DNA of 34,586 bases from Gemmatimonadota bacterium. GTDB taxonomy: Bacteria > Gemmatimonadota > Gemmatimonadetes > Palauibacterales > Palauibacteraceae. Positions 1 through 8,735 of the stretch are shown here, piece by piece. Position numbers and translations under genes: made by a program. The DNA lies in contig JAJCZV010000077.1 of assembly GCA_029262175.1 (NCBI GenBank), positions 1 through 34,586 of the forward strand, read 5' to 3'. Positions within the stretch are counted from its first letter, which is position 1, and the number at the start of each line of letters is the position of its first letter. The notes under the pieces were generated by a model. The model did not search any database, was not told where the DNA came from, and worked only from the letters and a program-made list of their open reading frames with translations.

Positions 1-1153
1 CCACACTGTCCGTCATCAAGCTCCAAATGTGCGGGATGTGCGCCTCGATATACTCTCGGTTGGCTCCGATCAAGCCGGCCTCCCGTACGTTTCGGTCGTA
101 GATCTTGAGGTCGAGCCCTTTTCCGATCAACGTCTCCGCAAGGCTGACCATGGGAGACTCGCGAAGATCGTCGGTTCCCTCTTTGAAGCTCAATCCCAGG
201 AGGCCGATCTGTCGCCTTCCCGTGTCGAGAATCATCCGGGCGGCTCGCTCGACCTGCCCCTCGTTGGTCTCGAGTGCTCCGCGTAGGATCGGCGTCTCGA
301 TGTCGTGCCTGCGCGCCTCGTACGTAAGCGCGCGCACGTCTTTGGGAAGACACGAGCCCCCGAACGCGAACCCCGGTTTCAAGTAGGATGGCGAGATGTT
401 CAATTTCGTATCCTGACAGAACACTTCCATCACTTCCTGTCCATCGATGCCCATCGCCTTGGCCACGTTTCCGATGTCGTTGGCGAAGCTGACCTTGACC
501 GCATGAAACGCGTTGCAGGCGTACTTGACCATCTCCGCGGCGCGAACGGATACCCGATGCACCGGCGCGTCTATATGCGAGTACATCTCTTTGAGGCGAT
601 CGGCCGCAAAGTCATCAGTGGCGCCGAAGAGCGTAAACGGTGGGTTGTAGAAGTCGCGAATCGACGTCCCCTCGCGGAGAAACTCGGGGTTCATACATGC
701 GTGAACACCTTCGCCGACCTTTAACCCCGAAGTGCGTTCGAGCGTCGGGACCACACAGTCCTCGAGCGTGCCGGGGATACAGGTGCTGCGCAAGACGACG
801 ACATGCGGTGTGGTCTTGTTCGGGAGACACGCTCCGATTTGTTCCGAGACACGCTCGACGTAAGAAAGATCGATGCTCCCGTTTGGCCGGCTCGGCGTAC
901 CCACGCACAAAAGGCTGATGTCGGTCTCCGCGATCGCCTCGACCGCATCGGTCGTGGCGCGCAGCTTCCCGCTCGCAACGACATCGGCGACGAGCTCCTG
1001 GATCCCCTCCTCCACGATCGGCGCTTGACCCTCGTTGATCCCTGCGACCTTGCTCGCGCTGATATCCACACCCAACACGTCATAGCCGTCGCGCGCGAAA
1101 CACGCCGCCGACACGGCCCCGACATATCCCAATCCGAATACGCTTATCCGCAC
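1..1153 (-). CDS. algD: GDP-mannose 6-dehydrogenase, C-terminus off the window
   Basis: This enzyme oxidises GDP-mannose to GDP-mannuronic acid with two NAD+, supplying a uronic acid sugar nucleotide for the exopolysaccharide. The frame is open from a GTG at 1153 to the window edge, giving about 384 codons. The N-terminus reads VRISVFGLGYVGAVSAACFA, the nucleotide-binding GxGxxG fold of UDP/GDP-sugar dehydrogenases. The catalytic cysteine motif GGSCLPKD is read at about 355-380. The last visible residues (EYIEAHIPHIW) match the region about 50 residues before the end of the 436-residue Pseudomonas AlgD, so only the tail is missing. The GTG start overlaps the upstream glycosyltransferase stop by 10 bases and is preceded by AAAGAGGAAC as ribosome binding site. 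The GGSCLPKD context and flanking sequence fit AlgD better than UDP-glucose dehydrogenase. Confidence 0.93.
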   Translation of the reverse strand, partial: MRISVFGLGYVGAVSAACFARDGYDVLGVDISASKVAGINEGQAPIVEEGIQELVADVVASGKLRATTDAVEAIAETDISLLCVGTPSRPNGSIDLSYVERVSEQIGACLPNKTTPHVVVLRSTCIPGTLEDCVVPTLERTSGLKVGEGVHACMNPEFLREGTSIRDFYNPPFTLFGATDDFAADRLKEMYSHIDAPVHRVSVRAAEMVKYACNAFHAVKVSFANDIGNVAKAMGIDGQEVMEVFCQDTKLNISPSYLKPGFAFGGSCLPKDVRALTYEARRHDIETPILRGALETNEGQVERAARMILDTGRRQIGLLGLSFKEGTDDLRESPMVSLAETLIGKGLDLKIYDRNVREAGLIGANREYIEAHIPHIWSLMTDSV

Positions 1154-2403
1154 GTTGCCAGTTCCTCTTTATTGGATCGCTCTAGACCGTCGCCGGTCGC
1201 ATTGTCTCGGACTTCTTCGCAAATCCGCGCAAACTCCGCGGACACCGTGCTCCAGGCGAAGTCTTCGCGGACACGCTGGGCTGCTCTCAGCCCCAAGGCC
1301 CGCGCTTCGTCGGGTTGTTCTAGCAAATCGGAGACCTGGTTCGCGAACCCCCGGGGATCGTCGACGACACGGAGTTCCTGGCCGTCCCGCACCGGGAGTC
1401 CTTCCATGCCAACCGCAGTCGACACGACGGGGCGCTCCAGCGCCATCGCTTCGTAAATCTTGAGCCTCGTGCCGCCCCCGATGCGCAGGGGGACGACGTA
1501 CACGGCGCCCTCTTCGATCCATGGACGGACGTCGTCCACCGTCCCCGTGACGATGATATCGTCGCGGCCCTCTGCGAGTTGTCGCACCGCGGCGTTCGGT
1601 GAGCGTCCCACGATGGCGAGGGTCGCGCCTGGGTGGCGTTCCTGAACGAGCGGCAGGATCTCGGCTACGAACCACTCCATTCCGTCTACGTTCGGCAACC
1701 AATCCATCGAGCCTGTGAAGACGATGCGCTTCGGGATTTGGGCTCGCCCAGTCGGCTGGAAGAACTCTACGTCGACGCCAGTTTCGACCACGGCAACGTT
1801 ATCGAGCCCGTACTCGGACTCGAACGTCGCTTTGTCTTGCCGCGACACGGCCACGATTTTGGAAAAACGGTGGCTCACCGCACGTTCGAACGCCACCGTC
1901 CGACGCCACTGCTCTCGAAAGTACGTCCTTCGAATCCGATCTCCCGCCACCTCGGCGTGCCGTCGCCAGATCTCGGCTTCGACGTTGTGTTGAAAGAGCA
2001 CCGTCGGCCTCCCGATCGCGGCCGGGAGGTTGACGGCAGGCACGAGAAAATCGCAGACCAGAACGTCGAAGGCCGACGCTCGCTCGCGACGTTCGACCTC
2101 GAGGCGCATGCCGTCGGACCGATACTTCTGTAGAAAATAGGGAAGGCTGGAGACGACATTGAGCGCGAGTTCGGCAAAAAAGCGCGCCGTGAATTTCGAC
2201 GTGCGCCGGTGCGGGATCCGAATCAACTCGTGACAGTATTCGGAGGCCGCGTGTACCTCTTCGGGGCCCGCGCTCCCATCATCGAGCGTCAAATACACGA
2301 CTTCGTGGATCTTCTTGAGCTCGCGAAGCATCTGATACGTGCGGATCCGCCCGCCCTTATCGACCGGATGTAGCAGCTCCGTCTTGAGCCAGAGGATTTT
2401 CAC
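1144..2403 (-). CDS. GT4-family glycosyltransferase of the exopolysaccharide locus
   Basis: This 419-residue cytoplasmic GT-B glycosyltransferase probably adds a sugar from a nucleotide donor to the lipid-linked repeat unit. The start is set at the GTG at 2403, whose GTGA overlaps the stop of the amidotransferase by 4 bases. That gives the natural N-terminus VKILWLKTELLHPVDKGGR, in which the GG loop after the first strand is typical of GT4. The longer open frame up to 2499 lies inside the previous gene and reads as arginine-rich noise. The C-terminal half carries the donor-site pattern: IVFTGSMDWLPNVDG, then GGGTRLKIYEAMALERPVV, where E-x7-like acidic residues bind the donor. The N-terminus resembles glycosyltransferases linked to exosortase-A systems. 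Donor and acceptor cannot be told from sequence. Confidence 0.9.
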   Translation of the reverse strand: MKILWLKTELLHPVDKGGRIRTYQMLRELKKIHEVVYLTLDDGSAGPEEVHAASEYCHELIRIPHRRTSKFTARFFAELALNVVSSLPYFLQKYRSDGMRLEVERRERASAFDVLVCDFLVPAVNLPAAIGRPTVLFQHNVEAEIWRRHAEVAGDRIRRTYFREQWRRTVAFERAVSHRFSKIVAVSRQDKATFESEYGLDNVAVVETGVDVEFFQPTGRAQIPKRIVFTGSMDWLPNVDGMEWFVAEILPLVQERHPGATLAIVGRSPNAAVRQLAEGRDDIIVTGTVDDVRPWIEEGAVYVVPLRIGGGTRLKIYEAMALERPVVSTAVGMEGLPVRDGQELRVVDDPRGFANQVSDLLEQPDEARALGLRAAQRVREDFAWSTVSAEFARICEEVRDNATGDGLERSNKEELATCG

Positions 2404-4346
2404 CGAGCAGCCGCGACAAGCGGCGCGGGAGCTTCGCCTACGCTCGATTCCTCGTCCAGGAACGTGCGCTGCCAGAGTTCGAAGTTGAGCAGCGACCACA
2501 ACCGCTCCGCGTGATCGGCGCCCGCCTCATGCTCTGTCATGATCCGCTCGACGTCCGACATGTCGAAGAGGTCTCGTTCGCGCGCCTGCTCGCCGAGCAC
2601 GACGTCGCGCACGTACCCGTTGTAGTCGCCGCGCGCCCACGTCCCGAACGGAACCGGGAACCCCATCTTCGGTCTCGTAAGGATCCTCTCGGGCAACACA
2701 CCCTTCATGGCCTCGCGAAGCACGCGCTTGGTCGTGCGCCCGTCGAGCTTCCATTCCTCCGGAAGCCGGACCACCCACTCGATCAGCTCGTGATCCAGGA
2801 AGGGCACGCGGCTCTCGAGCGAGGCCGCCATGCTCATCTGGTCCTGCTTCATGAGCAGTTCGTGCAGATAGGTGCGCAGATCCAGATTGAGGAGTCGGTT
2901 GAGGGGACTCAGCCCGCTCGAAGCTTCCAGCAAGGCCGCCTCGTGGCGGTAGGGTTCGACGTCCGCGAGCTCTTGGCGTAACCGATCCGAGAGCAAGGTC
3001 TGCTGCCGGCGCCTCGAGAACACGGCGAAGTTGTCGAGATAAATGCTGAACAGATCCGGCTCGACGCAGAGAAACGTCCGCTCCGCCTTGGCCCGCAGTC
3101 TCGAAGTCACGGGAAGCAGGCGCACGGCGCGTTCGACGAGCTGACGAAAAGCGGCGGGTGTGGCGCCGTGGTACGCACGCCCCAAACGCTGATTCCCCAG
3201 AGTCCGCCAGTAGCGGCCGTAGCCGCCCAGCAGCTCGTCGCTCCCCTCCCCGGTAAGGACGACTTTGACGTTGCGGGCGGCGAGTTCGGCCACATGGTAT
3301 AACGGTATGCTGGACGGGTGCGCGATCGGCTCGTCCTCATGCCAGAGCAAACGCGGAAGCGTTTCAAAGAACTCTTCCGGCGTGACGACGACTTCGTGGT
3401 GTCGAGTTCCAAACGCCTCTGCAACCTCCCGCGCGTATCCGAGCTCGTTGGCGGAGCGGTCTTCGAACGCGACCGAGAAGCTCTGAATCGGTTCGTCGAC
3501 CATCTCGGCCATGAGACCCGTGATCGCGGCAGAGTCGATGCCGCCGGAGAGGAAAACTCCCAAGGGGACGTCCGCCATGAGGCGTAAGCGCACGGACTCG
3601 GTCAGACGCTCGCGGAACTCTCCCACGGGATCTGCCGGCGCTTGCAGCGGCTCGGACTGATCCGGAAACCCCGGATCCCAATACGGCGTGATCACGGTCT
3701 CGCCATCGCACCAAACCAACGTGTGCCCCGGTAGGAGCCGTCGGACGCCCTCGAAGAGCGTGTCGGCACCGGACGGAGCGTGATTGGCCAAATAGTCCGG
3801 CAGGGCAGCCCGGTTAACCGACGGTCTAAACCCGGATAGGGCCAAGACGGCTTTGATCTCCGAAGCGAAACACAGCGAACCGTCCGACAACTCCGCGTAA
3901 TAGAGAGGCTTGATACCCACGCGGTCGCGGGCGAGAAACAGCCGGCCCTTTCGTTCGTCCCATATCGCGAAGGCAAACATCCCACGGAGGTCTCGTACGC
4001 CGTCGACGCCCCGCTCCTGGTACAGATGAAGAACCGTCTCCGTATCGCATTGCGTGGTGTATCGATGACCCACGCCCTCGAGACCCGCCCGGATCTCCAG
4101 GTGGTTGTAGGTCTCCCCGTTGTACACGAGTTGCAGCGCGCCGTCATCGGCCGAAATCGGCTGGTGCCCACCGGCGACGTCGACGATGCTGAGCCGCCGA
4201 TGACCGAAACCCACGCGCGCGCCGACGTAGAGGCCCGCGTCGTCGGGGCCCCGATGGGTCAGGGTATCCCGAGCGTTGACCAACGCGTCTGAGTCGATGG
4301 AGCGTGTGGAGCGTTCGCTCAGCACGATGCCGCAAATGCCGCACAT
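2400..4346 (-). CDS. asnB: Asparagine synthase-like glutamine amidotransferase
   Basis: This 648-residue protein has the two-domain layout of glutamine-hydrolysing asparagine synthase. It starts MCGICGI, leaving Cys2 as the N-terminal nucleophile of the class II glutaminase domain (roughly residues 1-210). The synthetase domain carries the PP-loop ATP site FLSGGIDSAAI near residues 265-276. The family normally amidates aspartate. Its copies inside polysaccharide loci, such as the amidotransferases associated with exosortase A, are thought to amidate uronic acids or other carboxylates of the glycan, which would fit the neighbouring algD. The glycan role is inference from context. The ATG at 4346 is the only start that gives Cys2. 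The 3' end couples to the next gene by a GTGA overlap. Confidence 0.92.
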   Translation of the reverse strand: MCGICGIVLSERSTRSIDSDALVNARDTLTHRGPDDAGLYVGARVGFGHRRLSIVDVAGGHQPISADDGALQLVYNGETYNHLEIRAGLEGVGHRYTTQCDTETVLHLYQERGVDGVRDLRGMFAFAIWDERKGRLFLARDRVGIKPLYYAELSDGSLCFASEIKAVLALSGFRPSVNRAALPDYLANHAPSGADTLFEGVRRLLPGHTLVWCDGETVITPYWDPGFPDQSEPLQAPADPVGEFRERLTESVRLRLMADVPLGVFLSGGIDSAAITGLMAEMVDEPIQSFSVAFEDRSANELGYAREVAEAFGTRHHEVVVTPEEFFETLPRLLWHEDEPIAHPSSIPLYHVAELAARNVKVVLTGEGSDELLGGYGRYWRTLGNQRLGRAYHGATPAAFRQLVERAVRLLPVTSRLRAKAERTFLCVEPDLFSIYLDNFAVFSRRRQQTLLSDRLRQELADVEPYRHEAALLEASSGLSPLNRLLNLDLRTYLHELLMKQDQMSMAASLESRVPFLDHELIEWVVRLPEEWKLDGRTTKRVLREAMKGVLPERILTRPKMGFPVPFGTWARGDYNGYVRDVVLGEQARERDLFDMSDVERIMTEHEAGADHAERLWSLLNFELWQRTFLDEESSVGEAPAPLVAAAR

Positions 4347-4454
4347 CTTGGCTAATCCACCGGTGGTTTGAGGAACTTCATGCCCGGATCGAGGCCGGTT
4401 CGGGCCCAGGATCGGCTCAGACGTTCTACTTGCAACTGCCGAGCCAGCGCCAGC
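4347..4454. other. Short intergenic gap inside the minus-strand operon
   Basis: These 108 bases separate the lyase stop from the amidotransferase ATG. I see no hairpin with a T-run and no convincing promoter, so the genes are probably cotranscribed. This is the only junction in the operon that does not overlap. Confidence 0.5.
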
Positions 4455-6890
4455 TTAGACATGCTGAGCCCACGCCTCCAGCGCTTTAGCGGCCTCGCCA
4501 GACGGATCGTCGCCCTCCGGATCGAGCCAGGACTCCCGTTCCCCCGAGACCGCGTTGACCGTGACGCCCCAAGACTTCGACGACCTTGGAAGCCGAAGTG
4601 ACGGTCTGCCATCGAGTTGCAACGCCGATCCTCCGCACGCGAACACCGTGTCCCAGCCCCCGGTCGGATCGAGGCGGCCCCAGAGCCAATCAAAGTCGCC
4701 GCGAACCCCGAGTTCATCGGTCCGGGCCATCTCGGCTTCCTCGAGCCCTACGATCAGCACGTCTCCGTGGCCGATCCGCCACGCTGACCCGCCCACGCAG
4801 TCGACACCGACGGGGACCCCGGGGTCGCGAGAGATCAGGGTCAGCAATTCCAGATGGTTGGGCGGCGTGTTCGACTCGAGGGCGCGTGACGCCCAAGCGG
4901 GTGCGGCGTGAATGCGACCGTACGCCGGGGACATCCAGCCCTCCCGCTCCTCCCATGTGCTCGGCATCAACGCGGTCAGGATCGCCACGTGCGCTCCGTC
5001 CTCCCCGCGCACCCGGAGACTCTGACCTGCCGGGGCCACGGACAGACCGGAGGCAAACTGAAAGTGCGCGCGCATGGCCCCGGGGATGACGGCCCCGTAG
5101 AGCAGGTCCCGCACGACCCAATACCCGTCTCGTACGTAGAGCACCGAACGCCGATGGGTCAGGCCCGCGCCCAACCGCGCGAACCCGTCGTGCACCCCTT
5201 CGAAGAAATCGAGCGGCGTCCGCGAAACCCATTGGCTCGCATGGCTGTTGGCCTTCACCGACCAACCGAAGGGTCCGCTCGAGAGCGACGAAGAGGCCTC
5301 CGCCAGCGTGACCGTGTTGTGGGCCGCCGAGGACCGAAACCACTCCCGCCGGTCCTCGTCCGTGTAGCTCCCCGTCCCCGGATCGACCAGCACGGCACGC
5401 CCCTCGATCGTGAGATCGATGCCGAGCGCATCCGCGTGCGCGTGGCCGCCACTCAAAGCCCCGTGGGGCCCGCAGCGCACCAGCGCGAAGTCTTCCTCTT
5501 CCTGCTCGGCGCTGGATCGCATGACATAGAACCCGGTCGCCGCGTTGGCATGTGATGTACGAAGCGGCTCCGATCTCGCCGGGGAGCTCGACCCCACGTC
5601 GGTCAGGGTCGCTGCACGATCCAGGGCGTCAGGCCCGAGGAACCACACGAGTTCCTCCGTCGGGGGCCCGGCCACGGCAGCCCAGTCGGCGCGATCCAGA
5701 AGCACCGCTCCGGCCAAGAGCGTAGAGCGGACGTCAGCCACCGACCGGTCATCCAAAAACAACAACTTGCCACCGTCATCATCCCCGATCAGGGGGGTCG
5801 TTCCATCGGCGCGCGTCACGCTGACGAGGTGATCGAGGATCTGTTCGATGCGCGTCTCGAGCCCGGCCGGGACTCCTTCCGCGGCGCGGCGCGATAGCAC
5901 CAAGAGGTGCAGGTAGAAGTCGGCCGTATAGCGGTGATAGTGGATCGACTGCTCGAAATAGCCGCCGTCGGCCCGGATCTGGAACTCGAGGGCGCCCATC
6001 AGCCACCCCTGCCCGCGCTCTCGCCAACGCGCGGCTTCGGGAAGCTCCGGCAACAACGTCCCGAGATAGAAAAGCCCTAACGCTTCCCCGGTAAGATGTG
6101 TGTTGGGACTGAAGGAGGTCGAGATGTATCGCTCGACGTGCCGGCCGTGGGCTCGCAGCTGGGTGACGATCTTCAGAAACAACTGCGGCGACAGCTGAGG
6201 CGCTCGGGCAAAAAAGTGCAGCGCCCATAGCCAGGAAATGGACCGGAAGGCGATCTCCAGACTGCTCGCCCAGTTGATGCCGCGCTTGGGAGGGTTCGCG
6301 GTCATCCATCCGCTTACGTGTTCGAAGAACGTTTCGGACCATCGGTCGTCGGACCCGAGCCAGGCCGCCTTCCCTAGACGGACGAAGTACTGATGTCGGT
6401 TGAGCTCCCAAACGACTTTGTGGTCGCCGACCAGGTCGGCATCGAGGTACGGGACGCGACTCCAATGCTCGTCGGGGGCCCGGCGGTTGTGGACAGGATC
6501 GAGGGCCCAATCGATCGGGGTGCCAAACGAGAGCCCTTCGTGTCCTAGCAGATCGAAGTGGCCAGCGGCGATCCGCCTGGCCCGTGTCTCGGCTTGCGCC
6601 GCTAGATCCGGCCACCGGTCAACGAGACACCCGACCGTGCGCTGGCGGTCGCGGAACGCTTCGAACGACGCGCCACCGACGCGATCTCGAAACGCGGCCA
6701 GCAACGCTTCTGGCCCTTCGATCCCCGACCCTTTCTGGATGGCGACCAGCAAGCCCGACTCGGAGGCTCCCGACGACCCTCCGATCCCGAGGGCTTCGAG
6801 CTTCGCCAAACCGATCTGAGTCGCACGGTCCGCAAGATCCTTCGGAGACCGGCTTGTCAGGGCGTGGAGAATGCGTGGGATCGGGCTCAC
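4455..6890 (-). CDS. Heparinase II/III-like polysaccharide lyase
   Basis: This 811-residue protein has the alginate-lyase/heparinase architecture. An alpha/alpha-toroid occupies roughly residues 60-420, with NTHLTGEALGLFYLG and GGYFEQSIHYHRYT. A beta-sandwich domain of the heparinase II/III family follows, recognised by SGGHAHADALGIDLTIEGR and then VDPGTGSYTDEDRREWFR. Enzymes of this fold cleave uronic-acid-containing polysaccharides by beta-elimination using Tyr and His residues. Such genes are regular members of exosortase-A-type exopolysaccharide loci, where they may trim or degrade the polymer. No signal peptide is obvious at the chosen start, so localisation is unclear. The GTG at 6890 overlaps the upstream stop as GTGA; the extra open frame to 6983 is arginine-rich overlap with the previous gene. 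Confidence 0.9.
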   Translation of the reverse strand: MSPIPRILHALTSRSPKDLADRATQIGLAKLEALGIGGSSGASESGLLVAIQKGSGIEGPEALLAAFRDRVGGASFEAFRDRQRTVGCLVDRWPDLAAQAETRARRIAAGHFDLLGHEGLSFGTPIDWALDPVHNRRAPDEHWSRVPYLDADLVGDHKVVWELNRHQYFVRLGKAAWLGSDDRWSETFFEHVSGWMTANPPKRGINWASSLEIAFRSISWLWALHFFARAPQLSPQLFLKIVTQLRAHGRHVERYISTSFSPNTHLTGEALGLFYLGTLLPELPEAARWRERGQGWLMGALEFQIRADGGYFEQSIHYHRYTADFYLHLLVLSRRAAEGVPAGLETRIEQILDHLVSVTRADGTTPLIGDDDGGKLLFLDDRSVADVRSTLLAGAVLLDRADWAAVAGPPTEELVWFLGPDALDRAATLTDVGSSSPARSEPLRTSHANAATGFYVMRSSAEQEEEDFALVRCGPHGALSGGHAHADALGIDLTIEGRAVLVDPGTGSYTDEDRREWFRSSAAHNTVTLAEASSSLSSGPFGWSVKANSHASQWVSRTPLDFFEGVHDGFARLGAGLTHRRSVLYVRDGYWVVRDLLYGAVIPGAMRAHFQFASGLSVAPAGQSLRVRGEDGAHVAILTALMPSTWEEREGWMSPAYGRIHAAPAWASRALESNTPPNHLELLTLISRDPGVPVGVDCVGGSAWRIGHGDVLIVGLEEAEMARTDELGVRGDFDWLWGRLDPTGGWDTVFACGGSALQLDGRPSLRLPRSSKSWGVTVNAVSGERESWLDPEGDDPSGEAAKALEAWAQHV

Positions 6891-8560
6891 GTGCGTTGCG
6901 AGGCGAGGCCGCCGAGAACGAGTCGGCGATAGGTGTCCAACCATTGGTCGCGCACGACGGGCCATGTGTAGTGTTCGAGGCACTCGGCGCGGGCCGCCTT
7001 GGCTATGTCGCCTGCAAGTCCCGTCTCGTGAAGCATCCGAAGCGCGGCTGCGGCCAGTGCCCGGTAGTCCTCGGGCGCGACCAGAAGACCGGTGCGCTCG
7101 TGCTCCACCATGTATGGGATACCGCCGGTCGCATAGGTGACGATCGGCGTGCCCGCGGCGAAGGCTTCGATCAACGAGGTCGGCATGTTGTCGATCAACG
7201 AAGCGTTCAGGTAGATGTCGGCCTTGTCATACAAATCCGGCATCTCGTCGGGCGGTACCTGGCCGAGAAACTCGACTCCCTCGAGCGCGAGTTCGCGCTC
7301 CTGTCGCTCTAGCATTGCGCGCTCCGGACCGTCGCCGGCGACCATCAACTTCGCTTCAGGGTATTCGCTCCGCACGATCGCAAAGGCTCTCAACACATCG
7401 CCGACGTTGTAGTGGACTTCAAAGTTACGGTTTGCGAGAAACACCGGCTGGAGATCCGTCCGACGACGATAGGTATAGCGATCGAGGTCGACGATGTTTG
7501 GGATGGCCTGTGCCGCGAACCCGTGGTGTCCGAACACCTCGATCAGGTAACCGGATCCGACGACCACTCGGTCCGTGAGTGCAATAGTGGGGTATGCGGT
7601 CCGTTTCCACCGCTCCAGGTGGTCCGCCGCTTCACCGCTCCGGTAGTTCAGGACGGATCGTTTCCCGAGAAGACGTGCAACTACGAGCGCCGGCGTCGGC
7701 GCCAGCAGAAACGAGAAGTAGGACGCGCTGAAGACGTGGGCGATGTCTGCGTTTCGCAGCGCCGGCCACAACGTCCAGATGTAGCGGGCCTCCGTCACGA
7801 GCGTGCGCACGAATTTTATCCTCTGGAGCCATCGAAGCGGAGGCCCAAGCTCCGGGTTTACCGGGAGCAGACTGACCTCGACGCCCGGCGACTCGAGGAG
7901 TCTCTCTCGCAGCCGTTCGGCTTGAACCGCCTGTCCGCCCAAAATCCGCGTGCTCGGTGCAACCATACAAACGCGCAGCGGGTCGAGGAGCACCTCACGA
8001 TAGACGCTCGGTCCCACGGCGGCGCTGACCTTTGGACCAAGATTCAAGGCGTCGATCGCCCCGATGTCCTCGCTCGATGGAACGAGAATCCGCTTTACGC
8101 GCGCCAGGGCTCGCGCGGCTCTCGGACGCTGGAGCTCGCGAGCCGTTGGCGCTCCCACGTCCGACAGGTGTAGGATCGTCCGCTTGCCAAACCATGCACT
8201 CACCCGGAGGGCGTGGTGCATCGTCGACGTACCTCGGCCGAGAAATACGTGAACCACGTCGGCGCGCCGAATCGCGGAGAAGGTGGTATGCGTCGTTATC
8301 GTTGGACGGTTGAGTTGGCGAACGCGCTCGATGTGTCCCCTCCGACGTGATCGCGCCCAAAAGGAGCCGGCGAATGAGACGAGCACTTCGACGCCAAGGA
8401 TCTCAGCCAGATCGGCGATCCAGGCCATCGCTCCGGCGCTTTCAGAGGGGTCCGATCCATCCGCCACGATGCACACGCGAAGGGTCGACAGAGGGCTTGA
8501 CCCGGACCCCTTCTCTGGCTTCGGCTGTGCGTTCATCTTGGGATTCTCGGGATCGATCAT
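6887..8560 (-). CDS. GT4 glycosyltransferase with a duplicated N-terminal domain
   Basis: This 557-residue protein is the first gene of the minus-strand polysaccharide operon. The C-terminal 360 residues form a complete GT-B glycosyltransferase: an acceptor domain starting LRVCMVAPSTRILGGQAVQ near residue 195, then the donor domain with VAGDGPERAMLERQE and NMPTSLIEAFAAGTPIVTYA. Before it, residues 27-190 form another Rossmann-like domain that starts almost identically (LRVCIVADGSDPSESAGAM) and ends RILVPSSEDIGAI, like a GT4 acceptor domain lacking its own donor half. The start is taken as the ATG at 8560, with an alternative ATG at 8536. Sequence upstream to 8746 is open but runs into the divergent GT2 gene and looks non-coding. 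Its sugar specificity is unknown. Confidence 0.85.
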   Translation of the reverse strand: MIDPENPKMNAQPKPEKGSGSSPLSTLRVCIVADGSDPSESAGAMAWIADLAEILGVEVLVSFAGSFWARSRRRGHIERVRQLNRPTITTHTTFSAIRRADVVHVFLGRGTSTMHHALRVSAWFGKRTILHLSDVGAPTARELQRPRAARALARVKRILVPSSEDIGAIDALNLGPKVSAAVGPSVYREVLLDPLRVCMVAPSTRILGGQAVQAERLRERLLESPGVEVSLLPVNPELGPPLRWLQRIKFVRTLVTEARYIWTLWPALRNADIAHVFSASYFSFLLAPTPALVVARLLGKRSVLNYRSGEAADHLERWKRTAYPTIALTDRVVVGSGYLIEVFGHHGFAAQAIPNIVDLDRYTYRRRTDLQPVFLANRNFEVHYNVGDVLRAFAIVRSEYPEAKLMVAGDGPERAMLERQERELALEGVEFLGQVPPDEMPDLYDKADIYLNASLIDNMPTSLIEAFAAGTPIVTYATGGIPYMVEHERTGLLVAPEDYRALAAAALRMLHETGLAGDIAKAARAECLEHYTWPVVRDQWLDTYRRLVLGGLASQRT

Positions 8561-8647
8561 TCGGCGCTCAGCAACTCGGTCGGGAGCTGTCGGATTTCGG
8601 TGCGTTCGACGACGAATTCGTGGGACGGTTGTTTGGGCTCCGGATCC

Positions 8648-8663
8648 ATGCAAGTTCGCGGCC
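8648..8663 (-). promoter_or_regulatory. Candidate sigma54 promoter for the GT4-lyase-asnB-GT-algD operon
   Basis: On the minus strand GG (8663-8662), ten bases, then GC (8651-8650) give GGCCGCGAACTTGCAT, with a perfect TTGCAT in the -12 half. Transcription would start near 8638, about 78 bases before the ATG at 8560. A sigma54 activator is encoded in the same locus. The -24 half is only partly consensus (GGG instead of TGG, CCG instead of CAC). Confidence 0.45.
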
Positions 8664-8684
8664 CCCATGGCCTTTGCACCCAAT

Positions 8685-8707
8685 CCGTCCCATAGCAACT
8701 TGGACGG
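8685..8707. promoter_or_regulatory. Inverted repeat in the divergent promoter region
   Basis: CCGTCC (8685-8690) and GGACGG (8702-8707) form a perfect 6-base inverted repeat with an 11-base spacer, between the two divergent glycosyltransferase genes. It could be an activator binding site. Its layout resembles the repeat at 13554-13578. No protein has been linked to it; this is pattern only. Confidence 0.3.
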
Positions 8708-8720
8708 GCACGAACCTCGC
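8707..8720 (+). promoter_or_regulatory. Possible sigma54 promoter for the GT2 gene
   Basis: GGCACGAACCTCGC has GG-N10-GC spacing and a perfect GGCACG in the -24 half; the -12 half is TCGC instead of TTGC. Transcription would begin near 8732, only about four bases before the ATG at 8736, leaving almost no leader. That makes it less convincing. Confidence 0.25.
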
Positions 8721-8735
8721 GCCGGCAAACAAAGC

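Noticed and set aside
29..724. Plus-strand reading frames over algD
   Set aside because: They are arginine-rich shadows opposite the conserved dehydrogenase frame, which contains the catalytic GGSCLPKD motif.
8283..8735. N-terminal extension of the GT2 frame back to 8283
   Set aside because: It is antisense to the divergent glycosyltransferase gene and arginine/serine-rich, while the family N-terminus begins at the ATG at 8736.
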